Shown here: piece by piece, positions 33,903 through 45,900 of the stretch
Numbering within the stretch: position 1 is the first letter of the stretch
Layout of the letters: every line of letters starts with the position of its first letter
DNA from: Pratylenchus scribneri
Lineage: Eukaryota; Nematoda; Chromadorea; Rhabditida; Pratylenchidae
Direction: 5' to 3'
DNA: 64,000 nt
Assembly (NCBI GenBank): GCA_030063045.1
Contig: JAQSEB010000155.1
Location: forward strand, 124,001 to 188,000
Program-made: the position numbers and the translations under genes
Notes under the pieces: model-generated
What the model saw: only the letters and a program-made list of their open reading frames with translations
Told to the model about the DNA's origin: nothing
Database searches by the model: none

Positions 33903-36900
33903 ATGATTGGCTCTATCCTAATGGAATTACGCTTCACCGCCTTTTTGGCCTCATCAATCAGCGGAATTGTTCTTCTCATTTCAATGTTTGCCATGATTCA
34001 AATTAAACAGGAAATCAACGAATATTGGAGGGAATTGGACTTGGAAATTGGCAAATATCGAGTCAGTTAAATAAAAAAAATAAAAAATTCCAAAAAAAAA
34101 TAAAATAAAAAGTCATTATAAAATTAAAGTATTGAATTTAATAGGAACAAACGGACGGAATGTGGAATGAATTGAGGGGAATGCGGACAAGGGCCAGGCG
34201 GCAGGCACAAAAAACATTTTCACCATCTATACCAATTGGAAGTGCTCCTCCGTCGCTTGGACGAAGCGAAGTTGGCACTTCACCTTCTTGTGAATGCGCA
34301 CTTGGCAATAGAAATAAATGCCTGGCTGGACCAGCTGGGCCAAAAGGGGTCAAAGGGAGAAGAGGAGAAAATGGCAAGGATGGAGTTCCGGGGATTGATG
34401 GAAAAAGTTGGTGTTTTGGAGGATATTACTTAATTTACCTAGACTATTGAAATCGCCAAAAAATTTTACATAAAATCAAAATAATTAGAATGATTTAAGG
34501 GTTTATCCTACATTCACTAACCATATACCATTGGATAGAACTGGTCAAAAGGCATTGAAGGGTATTTATAATTTGCTTATAGTTTGGTCAAAATTAAAAG
34601 ATATTAAACGATTTAAACCGATTGTGGTTTATGGTTCAAAACTAATATATAGAATTGGTTAGATCGAAGCCAAAATATAATTAAAAATAATGGTAAAATA
34701 TGATCATAGATCCCAGATTCGAAATCGATCAAATGATATACCAATCGACGCGTCTCGACGAGCTGACAAGGGAAGGTATTCAAAATTCAACTGACCGTGA
34801 GCTTTTGAAACGAGACCTAGCTAGTTTTGTAGATTATATATGGGTTTCTCCCAGAAGTGAAGTCCTTTTTTCCTAAATGGACCTCCCCACTGAGATATGG
34901 CCATAAAACCTGCTTTATCCGCATATTTGGCCCTAATTCATATCTCCTCATAAAATTGAGATAAAAATATGATTGAAACGTCATTTTGTAGAGAATTTTA
35001 AGGGCTTTCATTTTTGTAAATACATCATGGGTCTAAAAATTTTTTGAAATTTTTTATCGATTTTTTTCTGAAAATACAAATTTGGCCAATTTTCAATGGG
35101 CCATAACTCGGTTAAATGGAATCATTAGACTTTGGCCCAATTATCTTTTTTGATCACCATATCATAAAGTATCTCTATGCAAATTTTCAGATTTTTCTGT
35201 TAACCTGAAAATTCTTGTGATTTCGCTATGCTCTAGGCCTGTAATAGGCAAAATACCTTGAATTTTTAGGTTAACAGAAAAATCTGAAAATTTGCATAAA
35301 GATTCTTTATGATATGGTGATCAAAAAAGATAATTGGGCCAAAGTCTAATGATTCCATTTAACCGAGTTATGGCCCATTGAAAATTGGCCAAATTTGGTA
35401 TTTTCAGAAAAAAATCGATAAAAAATTTCAAAAAATTTTTAGACCCATGATGTATTTACAAAAATGAAAGCCCTTAAAATTCTCTACAAAATGACGTTTA
35501 AATCATATTTTTATCTCAATTTTATGAGGAGATATGAATTAGGGCAAAATATGCGGATAAAGCAGGTTTTATGGCCATATCTCAGTGGGGAGGTCCATTT
35601 AGGAAAAAAGGACTTCACTTCTGGGAGAAACCCATATATAATCTACAAAACTAGCTAGGTCTCGTTTCAAAAGCTCACGGTCAGTTGAATACCTTCCCTT
35701 GTGAGTTCAAAAAAGGAAAAATTTTTGTTGGGCACCCACTTTGGCCAAGTTATGGCCATTAAAATCCATTTTCCCATAAAAGTGCTTGGTCCCCCCTATG
35801 GGTCGAAAATTTTTGAAATTTTTTCTTGATGATATTATAGCTCAATCGACGCGGCTTGATGAGCTGATTCCGAATCTGCTATCGGTTTCGCATAAAAATC
35901 AAAAATAAAAAAGTTATGGCCATTTTAATCTCGCTGGAATGTGTTGGAACTGCGGAGATAATGTAAGAAGGGACTCCGGAGTGGCGTAGCCGTAGCGACG
36001 ATCCGGACCGCGGAGCCAAAGAGGGGACCCTTCACTTTTATGAATTTTTAATGACCATAACTTGGCCAAAAGTGGTTGCCCAATAAAAATTTTTGCTTTT
36101 TTGAAATCAGCTCGTTGAGACGCGTCGATTGGTATATCATTTGATTGATTTCGAGTCTGGGACCTATGAACATATTTTTCCAAAATAATGCTTATTAACG
36201 AGATCTATCGATTCAATATATGGTTTATTAGTTTAGGAAAACTTCTAAACCGCTAAAATAGTTATTATCAACATTTCAATATTCGATATTTATAATATTT
36301 ATCCAACAAATTAAATATTTATTTCCATTTTTAATGACTATTAATTTAATTAAAAACAGATGCAATGGACATTCACATGTATTTAACCGGTCACATTGAT
36401 CATTGCTATTATTGTCCTCCGGGCCCACAAGGAGCCATTGGGCCAACGGGAAAAATTGGCCCAAAGGGTATGAAGGTAAAGGACTGAAATAATGGATTTT
36501 CTAATGAAATATTTATGAATTTCTAAGGGAGCAAATGGCCAAGCTGGGCCGGATGGTAGAGATGGTCAACCTGGAACACCCGGGGATCATGGTAATTTAA
36601 AAATCTATTATTTTGAATTTATAAAAAAACCCTGATTTTATGGCTAGAGGAATTTTTGGGCATTGGCTAATATTTCAACAATCTTGTAAACTGTCAAAAA
36701 TTTTTTATATAATATTGGGTAGCTTAGCTTTCCTTTAATGAATTTTGATAGTAAAATAACTGAATAAAATTTAATTGGTCAAAAAGATATGGCCAATAGA
36801 CAAAAAACTCCTTAATTGGCCTATTTTCCATTTATTTTGGAGTATTTTTTATTCTAATTGAATAATTCTTTCTTTAATTAATTCAATTTCCCAATGGAAT

Positions 36901-38225
36901 AAGTGTCTTCTTTAGAGCAGTTTTATAACAAAATATAATTTGTAAGAAAATTATGATCAAAAAAACCAATGCCACTTTTTGGCTCATAACTTAAAAACAA
37001 TTTTCCCTAAAATTTTTTATCTATTAATATATTTTCATTTAAATTTCAATTTTAAGGTGCCCCGGGACCACCGGGACCACCCGGCCCCATTGGACCAATC
37101 GGTGAACGTGGTCGAGATTCGCAACAGCCAATTGGTCTAAATTCCTTTATAAAAATTCATTTCAATTTTCTGTTTAGGCCGTCCTGGTTCAAAAGGGCTT
37201 CGAGGCCTCGTTGGCGAGCCAGGCCCTATTGGAAATCCTGGAATTTCGGCACCAATTGGCCCACCCGGACAAATGAGAGGGGAACCCGGAAAAAGAGGTG
37301 AAAATGGGAAAATATTTTGGGATAAAATAATTTTATGTTGATTCTAAGGTGTGCCCGGCCCAATTGGATCTCAAGGACCGCCGGGCACCGAGGGACCAGA
37401 GGGAAAGCCAGGTAAAAAAGATTTGGGACAGAGAATTAGGGATGGGGCTACTGGGAAAATTTCCTTCGATGTTTAAATATGCCTTTTTATAAAACATTAA
37501 ATTGCTTATAATAAAATATTTAAAAAAGAATGGCCACTAAAATCCTTTGGATTAAATTTAGTCGGCAAACGTCAAAAATTGACTAACTTTTTAAATATCA
37601 ATTTGTAGAAAATTTTATGCCAAAAAATTGCACTCATTATGAGAATTTAAGTCATTCATTATACATATATAATTCAATGGGAGTTTATTAATTTACACAA
37701 TTAAATACTGAATTTAAAACAAATTTTTTCGTGTCGAAAAATACTATATTTTTGAGGCCATATAAATTGGCCAAATCAGTTTTCTTTAAGATTCCTATGC
37801 TCCGAATCCTAAGCCCTATCCCTAACCTAAACCCTAAAACAAACCCTAAGTCCTTATACATAATAATGGCCAAGTTATATGGTGGCCACTAAAATAAAAT
37901 ATTTTTTCGAGAAGAAAAAATTTGTGTAAATTCAGTATTTATTTCTATAAATTAATATTTTATCATAATCCAATTATCCCATTTATTCTATTAAAATCCC
38001 ATGACTCATAAATTTTAGAGACCCCCTAGGGTGGGGGCTTCTAATAGAATAAATGCGGTATTTTAATATTCGAATCCAATTCCAAAAAACACAGGCCCCG
38101 ATGCTCATTATTGTGGATGTCCGCCGCCTCAATCATTGGTTTCAATGCCAAACAACAAAAAGCCAGAAAAAGAAGCAGCTTATCCATTTTATTATTTTGG
38201 ACAGAGAAGAAGAACAAGGCTATAA
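33903..38225 (+). CDS. Cuticle collagen
   Basis: Structural protein of the nematode cuticle, made by the hypodermis and secreted. Exons: 33903-34061, 34145-34406, 36360-36475, 36528-36591, 37057-37134, 37178-37297, 37349-37411, 38095-38225; phases join, giving 330 aa. The N terminus has a membrane-spanning segment ([20 protein letters not shown]) acting as signal anchor, then RTRARRQ, a furin-like processing site as in homology box A of cuticle collagens. Gly-X-Y blocks ([57 protein letters not shown]) are broken by cysteine clusters [18 protein letters not shown] and HYCGCPPP, which form interchain disulphides. A basic tail ends in RRRTRL. The ATG at 33903 gives the usual short cytosolic lead. 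Eight exons are many for this family. The second intron (34407-36359) is full of palindromic elements. Confidence 0.94.
34768..35701. repeat. Near-perfect long palindrome, ~445-bp arms
   Basis: Arms 34768-~35213 and ~35258-35701 are reverse complements with only a handful of mismatches, around a ~45-base spacer. The same 64-codon frame ([12 protein letters not shown]...) therefore appears on both strands; it is a mirror artefact, not two genes. Such an inverted repeat would fold into a very long hairpin when transcribed as part of the collagen pre-mRNA. Confidence 0.9.
35706..36110. repeat. Second inverted repeat beside the long palindrome
   Basis: Left arm CAAAAAAGGAAAAATTTTTG...GCACCCACTTTGGCCAAG near 35707-35765 pairs with CTTGGCCAAAAGTGGTTGCC... 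near 36060-36105. Between them are TTATAGCTCAATCGACGCGG, also found in family B elements, and a GC-richer patch (35950-36025). Confidence 0.65.
37703..37940. mobile_element. MITE with CCCTAA-like core (copy 2)
   Basis: Inverted ends AAATACTGAATTT and AAATTCAGTATTT, with inner arms TTTTTGAGGCCATATA / GGCCAAGTTATATGG, flank CCTAAGCCCTATCCCTAACC and similar. It is the second copy of the element at 24040-24251, here in the last collagen intron. Confidence 0.8.
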
Positions 38226-39175
38226 AAACTGTGCAAAAATTCTGTTAAATTTGATTATTTTAAAATCCCAAATCCCAATTTTTTAATTAATCTTTCTTTC
38301 ACATTTTTCACAACAAAATCCTTTACGCATTAAAATTAATTCACTGACTGTGAAATAGAAATTTGAAAAAATAACTGCATTGTGGCCAAATTGATTGAAT
38401 CTTAAGAGAGTGGCCCAATCTCTCGGCCCGGGCCTTCGTCGGGGGCCTAAACTCTCAGTGGCCCACAGCAGCAGGAGAGGGGATGATTGGGTTTAGGTGG
38501 ACCGCAGGGGTGCCATAATACCAGGAAAACCGGGGATTTTCCCGGTTTTGGGGGTCCTGGCCAGGTTTTTGCCAGGTTTTTGTTTTTTGCCAGGTTTTTG
38601 TCAGGTTTTTGCCAGGTTTTCCAAAATTCCCAGAATTAATCAGATTTTTATATTTTACTTAAAAATGGTCAAAATTTTTCGCTGCGTGGCCATTTTTGGC
38701 TTAAATTTTCCTCTGTCGGGGCCATTTTTGGGAATTGCTAAAACAAGTCAAGTCACAAGAGAAATATAAGTAAAAATTTTCTAAAAGCATTTATTTTGTT
38801 TTTTACATCTTTTTAAGCATTCCCGGTTTTTTGCCAGGTTTTTGGATGAGTTTGCCAGGTTTTAGGGTTTTTGAGATGGCACCCCTGGGTGCAAGTGAAT
38901 AAAAATATATGTATTTAAGTTCGGAAAATTAGTGATAACCATTACAAATATAGCAAATAAATTAATATAATTAAAAAATATTTTAAGATTTTTATTTAAA
39001 TTCTAAAATGATTGAACTCCACTCAAAAATTTTGTCAATTTTTATAAAATCTTACAAATAAACAATAATATAAAATAGAAAAAAAGCTATACAAAATATA
39101 AATTGGGAAAAAATAATGTCAAATTAATTGCAAAAAAATACAAATAAAATGCAAATAAATTGTGTATAATTTTAG
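38226..39175. other. Collagen 3' flank with a hAT-like MITE
   Basis: Between the collagen stop and the orphan TWK exon. It holds a GC-rich patch at 38405-38500, the element 38505-38887, and from ~38970 sequence resembling the last TWK intron. No other TWK exon was found here. Confidence 0.6.
38505..38887. mobile_element. hAT-like MITE with CAGGGGTGCCAT ends
   Basis: Begins CAGGGGTGCCAT and ends ATGGCACCCCTG, an inverted repeat of the CAGGGGTG type found in hAT elements. Near each end are repeats of TTTTTGCCAGG (5-6 copies on the left). There is no transposase. A target-site duplication is not obvious. Confidence 0.7.
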
Positions 39176-39316
39176 TTGCGTTTCATCGACGAGAATACCC
39201 TGAGTTCGGCGCTGTCCACAATGCGGCATAACAGCTTCCAATCGGACTTTTTGCGCGATGCCGAATATTTGAGGAGGCTCAAAGCGCTTCGTCCCGATCA
39301 GCCGGCTTATCTCTGA
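39176..39316 (+). pseudogene. Orphan near-identical copy of the terminal TWK exon
   Basis: These 141 bases match TWK exon 22953-23093 at 139 positions. The two changes are synonymous: the first codon CTG to TTG, and the stop TAA to TGA. The preceding acceptor context (AATTGTGTATAATTTTAG) is also the same, but the rest of the flanks (from ~38970 and to ~39500) are clearly related yet diverged with many indels. No other channel exon is present nearby, so it cannot encode a channel alone. It is either a duplicated fragment, an alternative 3' exon spliced across the collagen gene, or an assembly join of gene copies. Confidence 0.85.
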
Positions 39317-39957
39317 AATTATTGAATGAAGAAAAGAATATTTAATTGCAAATAATTTTGGAATGATCAATTTATTTAAACCCATCCCCATTTCAAAATT
39401 GCCGAAAAATGTGCATCCTATCCGTCCACATTAAAAAAATTTTTCATTTAATATATTTTTGCATTCATTTGCATAAAATTATACATATTTTCTCATAGGT
39501 AGTATATATTTTTTAAAAACATATTTAGAAAAGATTATAATAATTTAGTGATTAGTCCTAGACTATAAAATCATATAATCATTCATTAGATCTCTTCAAG
39601 ACGCATTAATGGGATAATGTTATATAAACCATATTTTTGTTTTTGGTTCTTGGTATATTCTTTTAAGGGCCTAGGATACATTTCTATCAGTTATAAACAG
39701 CAGGTATAATCTTTTATGCCATACATTTTTCTGCAAATTAAATATTTCACTTTCTCATTGGATTGACCAAATGAATTTAGAAAATATTCTAGCAAAATTA
39801 GCTCTTGAATTCATGAATGAAAAGAATGGAGTTATTTTTGTGAATTATGGCCAAAAATAAGAATCTCATAAGTCTCAAAATGTTGAATTAAATAATCTTA
39901 GCTACTCAAAAATGCCATTGTAATCAAATTTTGACCAATTTAATTCCCTCCAAAATT

Positions 39958-42900
39958 TTACCATTGAAATATATTTGGAGGACTGCCATTGGCCACCACA
40001 GCCATTCCAATTCCCGCATTTCCATTTCCATTGCTCTCTTTTCGCCTTTCTGCCTCCAATTCTTCCACTTTTGCCATTCCATTCCTTTGCATTTTCAACA
40101 ATAATGTGGCCCTCACTTCGGCATCACCCATTGTCATTCGGCCCAATATGTTTGCTTCATTTTTTCTTCTGTTTTGGCCGGAGGACGGTTTAAATCCGCT
40201 GGACATTGTCGTCGTTTGCATACAAACTGAATCACCTAAAATTTGAACGAAATTCATTGTTTTATTCCTCCATTTTCGTACGTTTATATGAATTTATGTA
40301 TTGCTTTTCACCGCTCAACAGTCGGCGAAAGGCCTGCCGAAATCGGCCAGACATCAAATTATATAGCACTGGATTGATGGCACAATTGAAGAAAATCATT
40401 GTTTTTGACATATAAATGAACCTGAAAAAAAATGCTTATTGAAAATGATGGAACTAATTTTATTATCTACAAATGTTTGATATTATATTACTATATTTCT
40501 TCTATTAGAAGCCAATGGGCTTGTAATTTTTAGAGGTTATATTGGGTGGGTTTCAAATATAAAGTGGGCTAATAAATTTCAGAGGAGGAAAACGGGTAAA
40601 AATAAAATTTGTTTAATAAAATTTTCAACAAGTAATTTACACATTTTTTAAATTCAAAACAGATTTTTACAAATCAAAATAAGCCTTTTTATAATTCAAA
40701 ATATATTTTGGAAGCATTTTTTGTAATTTGAAACAAAGCATTTTTTATAATTTAAAATACTATGTTTTTTGGATATTATTTTAATATTTTTTTAAACTTC
40801 TCAACATTTTATGATTCTAATATGTTTATATAGCAGTTTTTATAATTAATAAAATATTTTTTACCATTCAAAAAATCTTAATAGAATTAAAAATCGAAGA
40901 TGGAAAAATTTTTTGTTTGGGATTCTAATAGAAGAAATACGGCATAATTAATGACATTTAGCTAATCAATTTTATTAAAATTAGAAAATCATTTCAAAAG
41001 TAAATTTTTAGTTCAAAAAAATTAGTTTTGGGGAAATTTCATTATTTTTAATTTAATTAATATAATTGCCGACCAATCCGAATCCCATCGTTCCCATCCA
41101 ATGGCTGATGCGAATGAATTGTACATGACCATGGCACGGTATGGAAGCCAACAAACCGCAAAAATGAACACAACCAAAGCCAACATTTTGATCACTTGTA
41201 AATTCTGCAAAAATATTTTATAAATTAACTGGGTAATATTAGAGAGCGTATTTTTATATTGATTTCAATATTTTGTTTGTGAAATTAATATAGTTTGAAT
41301 TTGGATGACTAAACTTTTTTTGTCAATATTCATCAATATTTTGCCATTTTTTGACTGTAGATATTGATTCAATATTTCTATAATTTTTTGCCATTTTCAT
41401 CAATATTTTAAAGGTTTTAGAAAAATTTTACTGAAAAATTTTTAAAAAATTTTGAAATTTTTTGAAAAACATAATGGAAAAATTGATTTTCGATTTTTTT
41501 TTTTGAAAATTTTGTCCTATAAAAAATTACATTTTTTGAAAATAAATTTTATAATTTGTATTTCGAAAAATATATAGATACAGTAATTGTAGAAAGGGAA
41601 AAAATTTTTAAAGAAATTTTGATAAAATATTAAACTTTTTGTTTTTAAATTTTCATTAATATTTCATCAAATCAATATTTTATATATATTTTGCCATTCT
41701 TGTCAATATTTTGTAATTTTTTCATCAATATTTCATAATTTTTCGTCAATATACAAATCCGCTCGCTCTCTAGTAATAAATAATTTTATTTTCCAATTTT
41801 TAGAAATAAATGGAATTTGGCCACATCTTTTATTATAATATATTTAAATAAAATAAGCCAATTTACTTACTTGTAATTTCCCCTTTGCATTTGTTGAACT
41901 TCTTCGTCCATTGTTTCCTCCGTTATTTCCATTTCCACCTCCTACAGTGACCGCATAATCTCGAGGAAGTGGCGGTGCCTTTTGCGGATTGGAATCGAGC
42001 AAATGATGTTGGGGTGGATGGCCATTTTGTTGAGGCAATTTATTCAATGATTGTGGAGGCGAAGGCGGTGAATCATGTCCGGAAAGGATGGACATGAATG
42101 TGGCAGAAAGGTCGGGCCGTGAATCGCAACCTAATTTTTTGGAATTAAATTGAATGAAGTTGTCAAAGAATGAGGATAATATTTAATTTGGTTCGAAAAA
42201 ACATTGAATAGCATATAATGGTTCACCGATTTGACCTCCTCAATCAATCGATAGTGTAATTTGTCATGGTTGTTTAAAGGATATTAAACTGTTCAAACTT
42301 CAAATACATTTTGTTTTTGGTTCAAAACTAATTTAGAAAAGGCTACCCAAGATAAAACATAATTAATTGATAATTATCGATTGGGTATAGGGTTTGGATG
42401 TCTTTAAGTTATTCCGGTGTATCTTTTAAACTTTTCGGCCTTCATCTATTTGATTATTCCAATGTTTTTCGCTAAATTAAATATTTGCCAAATAAATAAA
42501 CTTACGACTGCCTCGATGGTAATTATTATTTTGGTGAATAATTGTACTGCTCATCGACAGTTTCAATTCGCACCTGGTCAGAGTGTAGCATATTTTGCCA
42601 TAAATATAAATGTACAAAAACATTGGCACAATATAGAAAGTCATAAAATCGGCAACAAAAACAACCTTAAATTCATAAATTAAACAAATAAAATATTCCA
42701 ATATTTTACTTTATACGTCCAATTATCTCTTGAAAGGCGAAAACTGCATTCAATGTCATCCTCAATGCCATTTATTGTTTTGAGTGTGGCCAAATAGAGC
42801 CAGGGACTGTTGTAGAGAATACAAAAGCACCAAATGAATAGAATAATCAACTTTGCCCTTTTCACCGTGCAAATATATCTTTTGGAATATTTTAATGAAT

Positions 42901-45900
42901 TGGTTTGAATTTTCCTTTGAGTCCAACCTTGCCCTCAATGGATGGCAAATGCCAATGAAGCGTTCAACGGTGAAAGCCATAATGGACATTGAGCCTAAAG
43001 GAATGGGTAAAAGTAGGGTTATCCGAAGTTGGTTTCAGTTTTAGAAAATCAATAAATTAAATTAAAAGCCGCAATTGAGAATTTTTTCTTAGAATAACCA
43101 AAATATGAGAAATTGAAACCAGTAATTTAAATTTTTCAAATCATAAGGTTTTAAAAATAGACACAGATATTTTTGCAAATTCTACTTTGGAGAACTCTTT
43201 GTAGTTATAATTCTTTCCGGAAAATGTTCGCCAAGTTTTATTTCTTTTAGGAAAATGTTCGCCAAGTTTTATTTTCTTTCCGGAAAATGTTCGCCAAGTT
43301 TTTCTTTTAGGAAAATGTTCGCCAAGTTTTATTTTTCTTTCCGGAAAATGTTCGCCAAGTTTTATTTCTTTTAGGAAAATGTTCGCCAAGTTTTAATTCC
43401 TTCCGGAAAATGTACGCCAAGTTTTATATCTTTCCGGAAAATGTTCGCCAAGTTTTATTTCTTTCCGGAAAATGTTCGCCAAGTTTTATTTTTCTTTCCG
43501 GAAAATGTTCGTCAAGTTTTAATTACTTGCGGAAAATGTTCGCCAAATTTAAATTCCTTCCGGAAAATGTTCGCCAAGTTTTATTTTTTCTTTCCGGAAA
43601 ATGTTCGCCAAGTTTTATTTTTTCTTTCCGGAAAATGTTCGTCAAGTTTTATATTTCTTTCCGTTTTATTTTTTCTTTCCGGAAAATGTTCGCCAAGTTT
43701 TAATTCCTTCCGGAAAATGTTCGCCAAGTTTTAATTCCTTCCGGAAAATGTTCGCCAAGTTTTATATCTTTCCGGAAAATGTTCGCCAAGTTTTATTTCT
43801 TTCCGGAAAATGTTCGCCAAGTTTTATTTTTCTTTCCGGAAAATATTCGTCAAGTTTTAATTACTTGCGGAAAATGTTCGCCAAGTTTTATTTTTTTTTC
43901 CGGAAAATGTTCGTCAAGTTTTATATTTCTTTCCGTTTTATTTTTTCTTTCCGGAAAATGTTCGCCAAGTTTTATTTTATCTTTCCGGAAAATGTTCGTC
44001 AAGTTTTATATTTCTTTCCGGAAAATGTTCGCCAAGTTTTATTTTTCTTTCCGGAAAATGTTCGCCAAGTTTTAATTCCTTCCGGAAAATGTCCGCCAAG
44101 TTTTATTTTTCTTTTCCGGAAAATGCTCGCCAAGTTTTAATTTTCTTTCCGGAAAATGTTCGCCAAGTTTTATTTTTTCTTTCCGGAAAATGTTCGCCAA
44201 GTTTTATTTTATCTTTCCGGAAAATGTTCTTCAAGTTTTATATTTCTTTCCGGAAAATGTTCGCCAAGTTTTAATTCCTTCCGGAAAATGTTCGCCAAGT
44301 TTTATTTCTTTCCTGAAAATGTTCGCCAAGTTTTAATTCTTTCCGGAAAATGTTCGTCAAGTTTTATATTTCTTTCCGTTTTATTTTTTCTTTCCGGAAA
44401 ATGTTCGCCAAGTCTTATTTTTTCTTTCCGGAAAATGTTCGTCAAGTTTTATATTTCTTTCCGTTTTATTTTTTCTTTCCGGAAAATGTTCGCCAAGTTT
44501 TATTTTTTCTTTCCGGAAAATGTTCGCCAAGTTTTATTTTATCTTTCCGGAAAATGTTCGTCAAGTTTTATATTTCTTTCCAGAAAATGTTCGCCAAGTT
44601 TTATTTTTCTTTCCGGAAAATGTCCGCTAAGTTTTATTTTTCTTTTCCGGAAAATGCTCGCCAAGTTTTAATTTTCTTTCCGGAAAATGTTCGCCAAGTT
44701 TTATTTTTCCTTTCCGGAAAATGTTCGCCAAGTTTTAATTCTTTCCGGAAAATGTTCGCCAAGTTTTAATTCTTTCCGGAAAATGTTCGCCATGTTTTAT
44801 TTCTTTCCTGAAAATGTTCGCCAAGTTTTAATTCTTTCCGGAAAATGTTCGTCAAGTTTTAATTCTTTCCGTAAATAATTAAAACATGGCGAACTATTTC
44901 GATAGGGAATAAAACTTAGCAATAATTTATTTGATATTTTGTTTTATTATCTAATATGTCTTTGTATTTTTTGTAGATTTGAGACAATCTTGCATTTTTG
45001 GAGAAACAAACAAGCACGATTTATATTTAAAGTTTCCTTCATTTTTTTGTCCCTCACTCTAACTTAATAAATATAAATGGTTTCATTTACTTGTATTGAT
45101 GCCCAAATATGGAAGGAATGTGAGTATTTTGCAGCCAATTGCTCCAAACGCATAATCGTTTTGGTCAACGTGCAAATAGCTGAGTTCAACGGGACCGGCT
45201 GCCATCAAAAAGAGACAATCGGAAATGGCCAATGAAACGAGATAGCAATTTGTTGGAGTAATCTGATAAATTAATTCCAATTAATTTGAATATTCCTTTC
45301 CTAAATCTATTAAGATTTATGCAATTATTTTGGTATCTCTACAAAATACCTATTATAGTTTTTGATTACAAATAAATCAGGAAACGGTTTTAGACCATAT
45401 AAAACATATACCAATTTGTAGATCTCATCGAGACGCGTCAAATGGTTTATAAAATGTCAGGTTTTGACCCAAGATTAAGCAATTTAAAACCAAAAATATA
45501 TTTTAAACGGTTTAACTCGCTCAGTTTCGATTTAAACTAAGAAATTTATATGTCAAAAAAGTGTCTCGATGAGATCTACAAATTAGTATAAGGTTTATAG
45601 GATCTAAAACCGGATTCTGATTTACTAGAAGTCAAAAACTTTTTAGATATAAATATTTTTAACTTTTTTTATAGTCATTTTGTAGCATAGGCATTTTGTG
45701 GGTCCAGTAATTTTATGGTAACTAAAAAATTCAGGCAAATTGAAAAAAATTCATTATTTTCGAAAAATGGGTTATTAATTAAAAATTTAATTCTTAAATA
45801 ATACTAAATAATTTCTTAATTATATAAAATAAATTTTTTGACAATCAAAAACAACAAACCATTCCTGGCACTGTTTGGACGACAACCACCACCAAAATGT

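Larger units (their letters stand above)
34490..36300. mobile_element. Stack of nested palindromic elements in collagen intron
   Basis: Outer: a family A-like element split into 34490-34692 and 36179-36300 (right part contains CGAGATCTATCGATT). Middle: 34693-36178, with ends TATGATCATAGATCCCAGAT and a near-complement (GTCTGGGACCTATGAACATA). The arms carry CCAATCGACGCGTCTCGACG and its complement. Inside are two further inverted repeats (34768-35701 and 35706-36110). No ORF for a transposase is visible. Confidence 0.7.

Noticed and set aside
34817..35658. Two identical 64-codon ORFs on opposite strands
   Set aside because: Mirror images created by the long palindrome, with no independent evidence for a gene.
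43410..44878. Several 97-179 codon ORFs
   Set aside because: Repeat artefacts of the TTCCGG minisatellite inside an intron of the TRH-receptor-like gene on the other strand.
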